NCBI RefSeq assembly: GCF_003589595.1
Contig: NW_020654810.1
Coordinates: 12,696,638-12,760,637 of the forward strand
Source of the DNA: Hyposmocoma kahamanoa
Taxonomy: Eukaryota > Arthropoda > Insecta > Lepidoptera > Cosmopterigidae
DNA length: 64,000 nt
Reading direction: 5' to 3'
The notes under the pieces were generated by a model. It did no database searches. It saw nothing but the letters and a program-made list of their open reading frames with translations, and was not told the origin of the DNA. The translations under genes were made by a program, and so were the position numbers. Shown here piece by piece: positions 25,544 through 37,500 of this stretch; positions within the stretch are counted from its first letter, which is position 1, and each line of letters begins with the position of its first letter.

Positions 25544-27008
25544 AGACTCATTTACTAGCTATTCTCAGTTCCTGAAAACAAAATTATCCACTCGTTTCTG
25601 ATTTTTCCCAATGACAACTCTAACTATTAAAAATGACTATTTTTTTAAAGCCTGCAATACAATGACAACATACCAACGTATAGACAGCCTATTTGCTTTG
25701 CCTTGCCTTGTTCGGTGTCACTCGCCTAGCTGACCGAGTGAAGGCGAGCGCCAACGTGTATAAAGTTCATTCGGCTTATCACAAACCAAATTCGCTCGAC
25801 CAATAGCGTTCACACGTTAGTCCGTCCGCATATGAAATGCATACTGGTTTTATAACTCTATTCAAAAAAAATCAAAACACAAAATAAAGAAGTATACATA
25901 TATTATATATCAACAAAATGTCATGTTGTTCTGTTTCTGGAATAATCAGCATCCACCACGTTCGTTTTTGTCATTTCTTTTTTGCAACTTTATTGCGGGG
26001 ATTTTATCGTGGGGAAAAGCTAGTACGTGATAATTGTTGATTTCCGATAATTGATTTTTACAACTACTTCCATTATTTCTTTGTTAAAATTGCTTGATAG
26101 ATTCATTTGCTTAAGAAAGCCCGGGAATTAACGGGAATACTAGAATCCGCAGAAACCTGAATAGACTTGTACTTGACGGTTAGTTAAAAGACGTTATGTA
26201 AATATGTACTAAAATGTAGGTTAAAGGCGTACCTCTTAAAGTAATTTTTATATTTTATTTAGTAAGTACAATTAATACCATGTAATGTTAAATACAAGTA
26301 AAGTAGGTATAATTAAGCAAGAATGCGCATGTCGCCAACAAACTGCACAGCAGTTTGGTGACTTTTACTAAATAAGTTACCAGTTGTAATGTTGAAAATA
26401 AATTTTTTTTGAAGTTAAAAATGTGTGTTGACATTTATAATAATATACCACTCGAGATTAAATTATCAGACTTGTGTTTGTTTAGGCATACTTTGGTTAC
26501 AGTAAACTAAAGAAACAAAAATTCCAGCCATACATTTGCATGTCGATAATGACTTATTGATAGATTATGGTACAACACTAAAGAAATCTGCCATTTGTAA
26601 CTTTCAAATTTTGGTAATATGCACGTTGATTCTGTACTTAGGGCAGCTCCTTTCTTTTATTTTTTTCCATCCTCTAAGATATATACACACAATAAATCAC
26701 AGGTCAAAGTCAATGGTCAAGCTTTAAAAACTGTGACATTTTTAAACTACAAATGACATAATACCGTTTATTTTTGTCTAGACTATTTATTGAGACTATT
26801 TCTTTATTTTTTCCGTCCTCTAACATTTTTATACGCAAACTCTTTTTATTTTCTTTGCTCCTGATTATCACACACAGCGCGAAATTATTTATTGAATGAA
26901 TAGTTGATCTTTAGAACGAAGACGACAAAAATGTATCGTTGTCTTTAAAGGGTTGTTTCCAGGATTAAAAAAACAGAAATTAAACCTGCTTTACGCCAAG
27001 TTATGCTC
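25544..27008. other. Intergenic
   Basis: No gene recognised. It contains the dispersed repeat at 26529-26672 and TTTTCC(A/G)TCCTCTAA motifs at about 26657 and 26811. Confidence 0.45.
26529..26672 (+). repeat. Dispersed repeat (partner 49081-49222 reversed)
   Basis: TTTGCATGTCGATAATGACT through GGGCAGCTCCTTTC to the TTTTTCCATCCTCTAA end matches the reverse complement of 49081-49222 nearly end to end. The sharp end at CCATCCTCTAA suggests a true element boundary. Confidence 0.75.
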
Positions 27009-27014
27009 TTTATT
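27009..27014 (-). terminator. Poly(A) signal of the ZCWPW1-like gene
   Basis: AATAAA on the minus strand, about 75 nt past the stop at 27090-27092. Confidence 0.55.
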
Positions 27015-27089
27015 TTGCACTTAATAGTAATAAATTACAGAATTATTTGCCTCAAAGGGAATAAATTAGTATTCAACTCACAAATTAAT

Positions 27090-30000
27090 CTAAAATTCAA
27101 AATCATCACTACTGGGTGAGGCGATGCGAATTTGAACAACTTGCGGCATTGTATGTAAAAGTATAGATTTTATTTCATCCACGTTTTCAGGAATGTACGT
27201 GTTAGATATGACTGAAACAAAAAGGCTCTTTTAATCAATAACGAACGAACGGTGTAGGAGCAAGAAAGTCAAAGCAATTTGATACATTTTAAGTTCCCAT
27301 TGTCAGGAGTCTCCATTGTCGCTAAGGAAGCAACCGTGCTGCCGACTTCTAAAGTCATGGAATCGGTTTCCTTTGCGTTTTCATTCACGGTAAACTGAAT
27401 AAGATTTCCTTTGTCTTCTTCGTGTGATAACAGAGAATTGATTTCGCTTGCGGTTGATTCTTGTGCTGTTTTCCAGCTATCAGCCGATCTATATTTCTTG
27501 GCAATGTGACTTTTCTTTGGTCTGCTTGGAGTACCCAGAATAATCACGTTGTTTTGTTTTACCGGAAAACCATAATATTTTCCATTTTCTTCAGTTTCAT
27601 ATGCTTCATGTGACTCATCAGCGCTTTCGGCAAGACGTGTATTTCCGAAATTGTATTTCCTTTTAACTTTGTTTTGATACACTATCACGTCATGTTTAGT
27701 AATATTTTTCGGTTTGTTGATGGATCCTGGGTATCTCGCGATGAAGCTGTATTTTGCAAGTCTGCTGTGCAGAGGCAATTTTTCGGCGTCATTTGCTTGA
27801 ATGATAGCAATTTGTATACGTTTCTTATATGTATCGTTTTTCAAAACGTCTTTGAATATATTTTTGTTGATACGGTATGGTTTCATTTGTTCGGGACTTA
27901 GCCATGCCCGTGTGACGTTGGCTGCGTCGAAAAATACCACATTGTAGTGAGTCTGGAAAAAATATCTATTAGGATTTTTGTTATGAATAGGTACAGTTAG
28001 GCCTGTGGCGCCTATTGATAGGACGGCGTGGCAATGATTCCTTCGGCATTCCTACATGCAAGCGCATACTGACGGTCGAAGCATAGGTACCGTCGCGACA
28101 TCGTAATCGCGTCTATCCTCACTTCAGATCTGTCGTAACATTACAAATTGGATTATTACCAATTGTATAGGTACCTATTTAAAAACGGAGTTTTAAATAG
28201 ACAACTGGTATAATGGTAGTCTTGTTGAAGAAGAAGGGAACTATATTCTAAGAAAGCGAAGATTTTGGGTAAATTGGAAGCCTGCCGAAGCATCCTGAAG
28301 GCTGCCGAGGCATTTCGGTGGCTGCCGACTCGGTATTCCTAAGCTTTCCGCAGATTTATTTTTGCAATAAATTATAAATGAAATTTCCACAACAACGTTA
28401 TAACATTGAGGTATATTAAGCCTTCGTCACGTAAAAATTTCTCGCCGTGTGAGGGCACGCTTAGGGATGCACGTTGGAAAAAAACGTCGATGTTTATTTC
28501 GATGTTGTGCATCGCGCTTTGGGATCGATGTTTTACGATACATCGAAAAAAATCGATGTTTTGCATACATCGTTTTCATTTTTAAATATACAGTGAATTG
28601 TATGATCAAGTCTTCGTTCTATCGAAAACATCGCTTTGTTTGTAATACGCAAAAAATATTAGTTGTTACATGCAATTTTCGTTACAAATCCAAGTATTAT
28701 ACTTAAAACATTTCAAAAATCCCAGTGATTTTTAGGCAGGCATTATAAAAACAAAATTTTATTTAGCCTTTTACGGTTTTGTACCGCAACAATGTCAACT
28801 GTTTATTTTCAAATTTGTCAGGTTGTCAGTATTGGCAGTTTTGCCACCCCTCATTTTTTTTAACGTTTTGATTCACGGTCAACCTTCTTTCATTGAGCAC
28901 TAATGCTTTTTCGCTGTATCGAGTCGAAAACATTGATGCCTCGAATCAGTGAAAGATCATACAATACATCGGTTTATTCGATACATCGTTACAAAAACAT
29001 CGAATGTATTTAATACACGATGTATATCGTCCACCCCTAGACACGTTCCCGGCGAGTTGCCGAACGTAAGTAAGTAAACATGGTGGTCCTCTTAATTTAT
29101 AAGCTAACATTGTGAGCGGCTCTTAATTCAAAATAGCATTACCTACTTGCATTAACTAATCATATTACCGGAATGTCAGAAAAGCCATCCAACCAATAAT
29201 ACTGTTCCGTATCGGGGTCATCGTCGACCATGGCTGGCCACCAAGGCCAGCCCGATAAGCGGGCCCAAACCATCGATCCTGCGGTGTATTCGCCATGGAT
29301 AAGATCTTCTTCATCGCGGACCCGAATTGGGGACTCAGGAACGGAACAGTTTGCTACCGTAATATCTGAAAAAATTTAGTAGATACGTTTTATAACAGGA
29401 TAAGAAAGTTCCATCATTATGTAACTTGCATTTCGAAGAAAGTACAGACCGACGCCGGAAAGCGATCTTATGAAAGTAAGATTATATACATCATACTTTA
29501 AAATTAACTTTCTACTAATTCAAATTAAAGAGAAATAAAAAGAGAAATTTTTTGAAATAGTTTTTCGGCCCCGGTGTAAAGTTCTATTTTTCGAGATACG
29601 ACAAGATAGCTTTCCGGCGTAGACAAGGTCTTTGAAGACATCTGAAGTTCACCCGCTTTTGAACAACCAATAATCTTTAGCAACAGTAGAGCTTCTTGTG
29701 AAAGGTTCGTCCTGGGAAGTACTGCCACGTTACCTATTCCTGCCGCTAAGAAAAATATTTTCGAGAATTAATTATCTTCTACTTTCTGTAAGTGCGATTA
29801 AATCGCAATTATTCCATAAACAAAAAGTTTTCATTGAAATGCATGTAAAGATTACCTGGATTCATACGACAGTACCATTTGTCGGGCAGTTCGTGATTGT
29901 CCAGCACACGAGGGAGGAACCGCCAACGGTTGCATTCGTCACATTGCACCCACAATCCTGGCGTGCGTCGCTTTTGTAGCCATTGAAGACGCTGCTTCTG

Positions 30001-30427
30001 TGTTAGCTTCCCGTCGGGTTGGCTTAAAGTATCTTTGTAAACGCTATACAGAAGTAAACAAAGGAACAAAATACGATAAGAAGCAGTTATACTCACATAC
30101 ATCCAACAAAGATGGTTGGAATATAAAGAACATTACTTGCTGTTGTGTGTATTAGATCTTTCATTTGATTTGGAAGCTTCGGCAAAAGTTGGACTTTTGT
30201 TTTGCTTTCTTCGTTGCACTATTGACGACATCGCGTCCTTCAGCTGTAATTTTCATTTTGGTGGTAGAACGAAACGAACAAAAAAATAAGTGTTTGAGGG
30301 TAGGATTGCGATGACAATGAGTAATCATATTATTAACATTATTAATTGCAAGTATTCTTACCGGTGGATGATGAGCTTCTTCTACAGGTTCTTGGGCAGT
30401 TCCAATGGGTAAATTATCCTGCTCCAT
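27090..30427 (-). CDS. ZCWPW1: ZCWPW1-like CW-type zinc finger and PWWP protein
   Basis: Six exons on the minus strand: 30427-30362, 30243-30137, 30043-29856, 29365-29169, 27952-27286 and 27211-27090, all GT-AG, phases closing, 448 aa. The CW zinc finger is at residues 89-127: W89, C92, C95, W98, W114, C116, C127, with the family spacing C-x2-C-x20-C-x10-C completed exactly across the exon 3/4 junction. The PWWP domain starts at about 147, with GWPWWPAMV at 159-167, and continues over the next junction (THYNVVFFD). The tail is long, charged and disordered-looking. In vertebrate ZCWPW1 the CW reads H3K4me3 and the PWWP reads H3K36me3 in meiotic cells; here that is inference from homology. The intron 27953-29168 contains a hAT-like MITE. 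Whether it is the orthologue of ZCWPW1 or ZCWPW2 is unresolved. Confidence 0.88.
28462..29039. mobile_element. hAT-like MITE in a ZCWPW1-like intron
   Basis: The ends TAGGGATGCACG and CGTCCACCCCTA form hAT-type imperfect inverted repeats. They are flanked by GGCACGCT (28454-28461) and GACACGTT (29040-29047), an 8-bp target duplication matching at 6 of 8. The interior is full of CATCGATGTTTT-like motifs in both orientations and encodes nothing. Confidence 0.75.
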
Positions 30428-31581
30428 CGTATCCGCAATAAAATTTCAATAAAAAATGTCAACCTGTCAAGAATGAAAATAATTATTGGTTATGAATCAA
30501 ATTGAAAATGGAGTTGTCTATAATACGAATTAGAGGATAAAAGAAATTAATTAATTACAAGTGTAGTAAGATTTAGTAAATTCAAAAGTATTTACCTATG
30601 TTATTAAAAATTATTTTCGTACCGCGTCTGACAAAACGAGAGTTTTTAATTTCCCGCGTAAATAGGAATGTATTACTCGTTTTGTAGTCGTTTTGTTTCT
30701 GATTTTGGTGTATAAGGATTAAAATACATTTTTTGTGTAACTTACGTAAAAATGAAATGTAATCGTAGATTTAGTTATAATTATCGTATTATTTTATTAC
30801 AAAAATGAATTGATCATTTTTGTAGATTTGAGGACTTTGATAAGAAATGGTGTTAAAACGAACATGAATACACAGCCGGAAGTAGATGGGAACTTTTAAA
30901 AAAATACAGAATGATGAATGGTAGATCAGTGATGCCTACTGATTTTGAACTTAAATTTAAAACTACTTTAATCGAAATATTTTTCAGTGTTTATTTCGTA
31001 ATTTCACAATGACGACTTATTGAAGTAAAAAAATAAAAATGGCCCCATGACACGCCCGTGTCGGGTCAAACATTTTTCCCATTTTTCCGGTATAAATTTA
31101 TTTTCAAAAATGACGAAATATGTTTCAAGTCATGTCAAATACTGTAAAAACAAAAAAAAGAATTTCTGACGTAAATAATTTCAATATAAATAAAATTACA
31201 ATTTATAGTGCATGAATACAAATAGTAATTAAATTTATTTATATTTTATTGCGATATTTTGCAAGCGGAAGTGCGCATCCGATTTAATCGGCTGGCTGCC
31301 GGCTGGTCGCCATATTGTGGCGAGCTAGGTCTTGGTGTTAATTCTTAAAAATTTCGTCGTTGCCGACGAAAGGGAGTATTAATACTCCCTTTTTTGTGTC
31401 CGTGTGTTACGTTCATTTTATTTACCGCTAGGTAAAATTTACTATACCAAAGAAATATATTTCTCTTTGTTTTTGTATTTTATAACATGGCTTTCTAAAA
31501 TGTCGGCCCTGTACGTAAAATCGTCGTCTCCTTGCGGAGTAACCCGCTCAGCTGGTTTTGTGAATGTTGGAGGAATCCAGA
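30428..31581. promoter_or_regulatory. Shared divergent promoter region, ZCWPW1-like / RNF10
   Basis: The two start codons lie head to head 1.15 kb apart. No TATA box can be pinned down; the sequence is AT-rich except for 31260-31330. The 5' UTR of RNF10 probably lies in 31330-31581 and carries short upstream ATGs, including an overlapping uORF at 31500. Confidence 0.5.
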
Positions 31582-34500
31582 ATGGACAAGAAATCTGTAA
31601 ATCGACCTTCTCAACAACAGTCGAGGGCTTCGGCCATCGACTGTAAAAAAAGTACTGGTGAGTGGGTACACGAAGGTCATCTTTCTATCAAGAACAATTT
31701 TATTACATAGTGTGTCAAACCTGTTTGTTGATATGTCATCTTAATCTTTTCCTCGGAAAAGACCTTTGTATCATATCCCAAGCCCTGTCTTCTGCCAAAA
31801 TTCTATTTGCTGTAGTTATTTATTAATTTAAATTATTCTGTAGTTGGCAAAGTATGTACATAAACATTTCACTATTACGCCTTTATCTATGTAGCTTTTC
31901 AAAAGTGGACTGTCTCATAGATTTGACTCATAAACCTTGGCCACGGAACAATAAGAAACGCGAAGGACTTGGAAATGCGCCTAAGAATGACTTGTATCGG
32001 AAAAACGTTCCAACTCAGAGAGGCCGGGGTCAGGTGGATCGCAGGCCGCGTGCACGAGGTGGCCCCTCCGATTTCACTGTGGGTGGAGCGCAGAACACCG
32101 GGTAATCTTTTATATATCATATAGAATATAAAATTTTAAGGACCAAAGACACCATTTAGCTTTGTTTCTGTATGTATATGTGGTGTAACAGACTGGTGTC
32201 TGCAACTCTACGTCAAGGCGCCTATTTTGCATGTGGTTCTGTATATATATTTCTGCATATTATCTGTTATATCTGTAATATATGAACAATGTGGTATTTT
32301 CTGTAACTCTTTAAATTTGATTGTTATTTCAAAGCTTAAATAATTATTTATGGTTTGTAGAATTACTCACCAAAGATTAGATTTAAATGATTAAGTATAT
32401 CAATGGCACTGTTTTGAAATGTATAAATAAAATGCTAAATGCGCATATGAATGTGTAAGTATTTGTTTGGTTACAGCATGTAGAGAAGTGGTCTTAGGAT
32501 ATTTTAAGGTCAATAAATAAATTGGTTGGTCCTTTTAAGACAAAGCCAATTAGCAGAACAACATTTTTTGTAGGTTTAGAATTAAATCCAGTACATACGG
32601 GGTTTTTCAAATACAAAGATGAGATCCTTATAAATGATTAACTTAAATGTGCGAAATGATCCTGTATTTTAACAATAAATTACAGGGTAGATGATAAAGA
32701 AGAGCCGGAAATCGGCTCAGTATTTGTGCCTGGCAGCAAAAAACAGAACCTGAACCATTTGCTGAACTTTATGCTTCCTGCCCGGGGTCAGCAGGACCGT
32801 GGTCTGGAAAGAAGGGGATCACCCTTGGTACGTCGCCAGCTGCCACAGCGTGGAATACATCGTCTTGATCACGACCTTTATCTGCGTGCTAAGTAAGTGC
32901 ATCCCTATTTAATCCAATTTTTCAGTTCTTATACCGCATTGTTTTGTTTCTCTCTGAAAATACCTACATACTCTGACTACATAAGTTATGTCGTTGTATA
33001 ATGTGTTCATTACTGTCTCACACGTATATCCATTTTTAACCAACTTCAAAAAAGGAGGAGGTTCTCAATTCAACTATGTTTTTTTTCTTTTTTTTGTATG
33101 TATGTTACTCGATAACTACAGTATTTGTGAGCCCATTTTCATGATTCTTTTTTGTTGGAAAGGGGGTACTTCCATAGTGGTTCCATTTAATTTTGAAGAA
33201 AATCATCCACCTTTAAGGGTGGCAGTTCACCCGTGAAGATTCATTTTTATAAATAGTGCCTAACTTTAATTAAGGAGCAATTATTTTAATGGTTGATTTT
33301 GCTATTTCTCCAATTCAAGGCGTTTTTCTCTCAATATACTTTGAGAGTAGTGAGAACCGATTACTATTATCTCCAGTGTCAAGTCCTGTATAGTGGCGAA
33401 CTAGGGGATATTTCAATAAAACTTAGCAAGCAAACTGCCTCTGTGGCCGAACGGTTACCATGCCGGACTGCCACGCAGAGGTCCCAGGTTCGATTCCCGG
33501 GCCGGGAGAAATGTTTGTATGGCCTACATTTATTTCTCTCGTGAGTTTGGGTGTAATTTGTGGCTGTCTATATGTGTGTCCATGGCACCCGCGACACAGG
33601 GTTTCCCTAGTGCGGGGCTATGTTGAGTGTGTGCGTTATTTATTTAAAAAAAAAAAAAAAAAAAAGCAGACGTAATTCTACTTTGAGGTCGGTTATTTTC
33701 AAGTACTATTTCAATCTAAATCATTCTGTTTAAATTAAAGCCTTTTCATTCTGCATATTTAGAAACTTTCCTATACCTATAGAGTGCAAAATTGCTAATA
33801 TTCTTTTCATAATTTCTTTTCAGTTGTCAGTTTGTGGTGAAGGAAGATGGAGATTACCGCACAAATTTGTTAGATCCTGATGTGCCGGTGAAGTGGGATC
33901 AAGTTGAGGAAATTGTATGTACATCATATTCATAGTTCTACATTTTCAAAGTCAATAATCAATCATAAGTGGCGGATAATCTTTGTATTTTTTCTTAAAA
34001 AAAAGAAATGTACTATTTGTATTACTAAGAGTGCAAACAAAATTTTTTGTTTGTAAACAAAAGCATAATTTGTTTGTAGGTGGTAAGAAGCACAGGTCGC
34101 TCTGAATGTCCAATATGTTTGGGCGCGCCAGTAGCCGGTCGCGTCGGGCATTGCGGCCATGTTTACTGCTGGGCGTGCATACTCCATTACACCGCAGCGC
34201 ACGAGAAACAACCACCGCCTTGCCCCGTATGCACCACGCCGCTGCTTGTGAAAGACATGCGCCCCACAAGGATGGTTCAGTGGGAATCACCTGTGGAAGA
34301 GGTGGGCTTTATAAAAACAATTTTGTTGTCTCAAATGACTATAACAATTTTAAAATTAGTAAAACTTGTTTGTGTCTAAAAAAATGATTTTTCATGCAGC
34401 CATGTCTATTATGCTAGTAAAAGAACAGCTAATAACACATTTGACCCTGGAAAGGTAAAATGTCTAAAACAAGCAAGTGTATGCTAAATATTACAGGAGA

Positions 34501-37500
34501 GCCATTTAAAGAGTTTTTTTTTAAGAAAAAAAATCGTAACTAATAGGAAATGAAACTATTTTTCCGGATTTAAATCGCGTATATTTGTTTTTTCAAACAA
34601 ACCGACGTTTCAGGCCCTGTACAGGTCCCATGGTCACGGTTGACTGAGGTGGTACAGTCTTCAACCAGTTACGTCTAATATTAATGCAAACCACCCTATT
34701 TTTTCACTATAGTTAAAATAGTTATTAATTAAATACCTTATTTTTAATTTTACAAAGAAAACATTCCAATTTACGCTATATTAAGTTTTACAAATTATTT
34801 TATTTAATGAATTTTTATTAAGTTTCATTAATTATTAATTATTAATAGAAATTAGAATAAACTAAAACATATTAATTAGTACTGCAGTCTTATGTCTGTT
34901 TGGGATTTTTCATTAGAGGGAATACTGGATCCCAAACTGGTGGTACGGAGAAACCATCTTCCCTGTTGAAATTAGGATGTTTTTTAATTTCAATGGCCTC
35001 TCGCAGCATCCTGGGCAGATATATAACAAATATACGCGATTTAAATCCGGAAAAATAGTTTCATTTCCTACGTGTAACAATCGCGGAAACCTAAGAACTC
35101 GATAATCAACTAATTTTATTTGCTATATGGAAAACTTCAGCATTTCCATATAACAAATAAAATTATAATGAGTTATGATTTTTTTTTCTTTTCTAGTGTC
35201 AATATACTTTCTCATTTTCGAAGGTTGGATTTTTTAATGAACTTTCATTAAAAAATCCAACTGTATGAAAATAAATGTTGTTTTTTTTTAATAGGTCACA
35301 ATGCGACTTGTGCGTCGTCTCCGCGGTTCCACTACGGTAGAGATAGCACCGCCACGTGGAATGTTGGCGGAAACCGAAGCAGAAGGCATCTTGCCCATCG
35401 AGAACATTAACAATGCACCCTATGCCAAATTTTTCTCTGCTACAAAACAACAAGTACTTTAATTACTATTTCATCGGCTTAGTGCAAGAAGTCTTTCATT
35501 GCCATGTAGTGTATATGGCAATTAATGACTTCTTGCAATAAGCCGACGATTTATAAAGTCTAGTAAGGAGGTGGCACAGTTAGTAGGGTCTGCTTTTAAC
35601 TTGATAGTTTAAACTATAATTTATCATCGGCTTGTAACAAAAATATTGAGTGTGTACCAAGTTAATTTATCAGTGTTAGAGTATTGTCGTTGACAAAAGC
35701 ACGCTGTTAAGGCTATTTACTAACTGGGCTACAGAGTGTCTTTGAGAGACAATTTTATACAAATAAACATTTTGATAGTGGTGTCACCGTACCCATATGA
35801 AAATATAAAATTAATGAGACATGAAACTCGCTGTTCTAACCGACCCCAAATAAGGAGGAGACTCTCCAATCCGACTGTTTTTTTGTGTGTATGTTACGCT
35901 ATTACTCCAGCATTTGTTAACCGACTTTAAATGACTTTTTTGTTGGGAAGAGGGTATTCATCAGTATTGAACCCATTTAAATTTGAAGAAAATATTCCAC
36001 TGCTAAGGGTAGTAAATTTGGAGATGAATTCGCGTGTCTTATTCCAGTGTGCCCATGGTCGAGTTTTTGAAATTTGACTAGCCAGATAAAAAGTCGCTAT
36101 TTAGTCGGTTTTAGTCGCAAAAAACAAAATTTTGTCGGTCCGTCGTTCAAAAGTTATAAAGGTGTTTTCCTGTCCAGCGAGGACACTGGCATAAGCCAGT
36201 GGCACCATTTCTCAATCTCTAGATCTAGAACCACAACACTAAAAAAAGTCGTGATTAAGGCGGTCCCAGTTGTTAAAAACTAGATGTAGTCGTTACGCCG
36301 TTTTGAAGTTATTAAGGTGTTTTACTGTCCACGTTTTATATGTTTTGTACGTAAATAAAGAAAAACATTTTTAACTTAATCTTACATTAAATAACCTTTT
36401 ATTTACATATATGCGCCAGACTATGGCAAATAATGATATTATTGTATGTTTACATAACTTTAAAGGTTAGTAGTGCAAGTTAATCTAGGTGATACCTAAA
36501 CTAAGTAAAATTGCTTACTTGTGTCTTAGGTATCCAAATCAGTGCTTATAGTATAAAAGTTAGTCAACATATTTTGTTTAATAACATTAAATTACAATAA
36601 AACATAAATACTTAATTATATTAGTTAGCATATTAACTATTATTAATATTACGTAACAACAGTAACTAAAATGTAACTATCAATGAAAATAATTGAATAT
36701 CCAATATCTTCTAAAGTAAGGAGCGACTAATTCTAAAATTTCGCGACTAGAATCGATTAATTCACGGCTTTTTTTGGGTGCAATCAGATCTAAGTTAGGA
36801 GCTGTGGTTTTGGAGATTCAAAAATGGTGCCGCCGGAATAAACTTACGGACAGTAATGCACCTTAATAACTTCAAAATGGCGTAACGACTAAATCTAGTT
36901 TTTTTATGACTAGAACCGACTAAATCACGACTTTTTTTAGTGTAATCATACCTAAGCCAGGTGTTATGGTTTTCGAGATTGAGAAATGGTGCTGCTGGAA
37001 GTGGACATTAAAACACCCTTATAACTTTTGAACGGCGGATCGACTAAATCTTGTTTTTTGCGACTAGAATACGACTAAATAGCAGCTTTTTATCTGGTTA
37101 CTCAAATTTCGAAAACTCGACTATGGTCGTGAACTCAGTTTCGCGCATTTTCCGGTAACAAATTTAAAAAAAACTTTACATAACGATTGAATTCCACTAA
37201 CTTTTGTGGTCCGTTTTTTTATAATTGCTTATTGTCATAACAAAGTCAAACTAATTAATTAAAGGGGTATGTTATGCTTCTATAATATGATTCTTGTTCA
37301 TGTTCCAAATTTGCTATTTACGAGGTTTAAAATTATCCTGAAACAAAAGCTTAGACAATAAAAATCTGTGGGAGTGAATCCATTCAGCTATTTGAGGTTG
37401 CTTCTAACTACAATATTTTGAGATAAATGTGTGGTAAATGTTACAATATCTGTTAAAAAAGTATTAAACTAATCCACACTTCTGGAGAATGAATTGATGA

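Noticed and set aside
27674..27901. Plus-strand frame over the ZCWPW1-like exon 5
   Set aside because: Antisense shadow of a well-supported coding exon.
29653..29745. In-phase extra exon in the ZCWPW1-like gene, between CW and PWWP
   Set aside because: It splices in phase, but including it would separate C116 from C127 and break the canonical CW spacing; without it the domain is perfect.
34545..35069. Penelope-like or mariner assignment for the 45-bp TIR element
   Set aside because: No coding sequence and no clear target duplication, so the superfamily cannot be decided.
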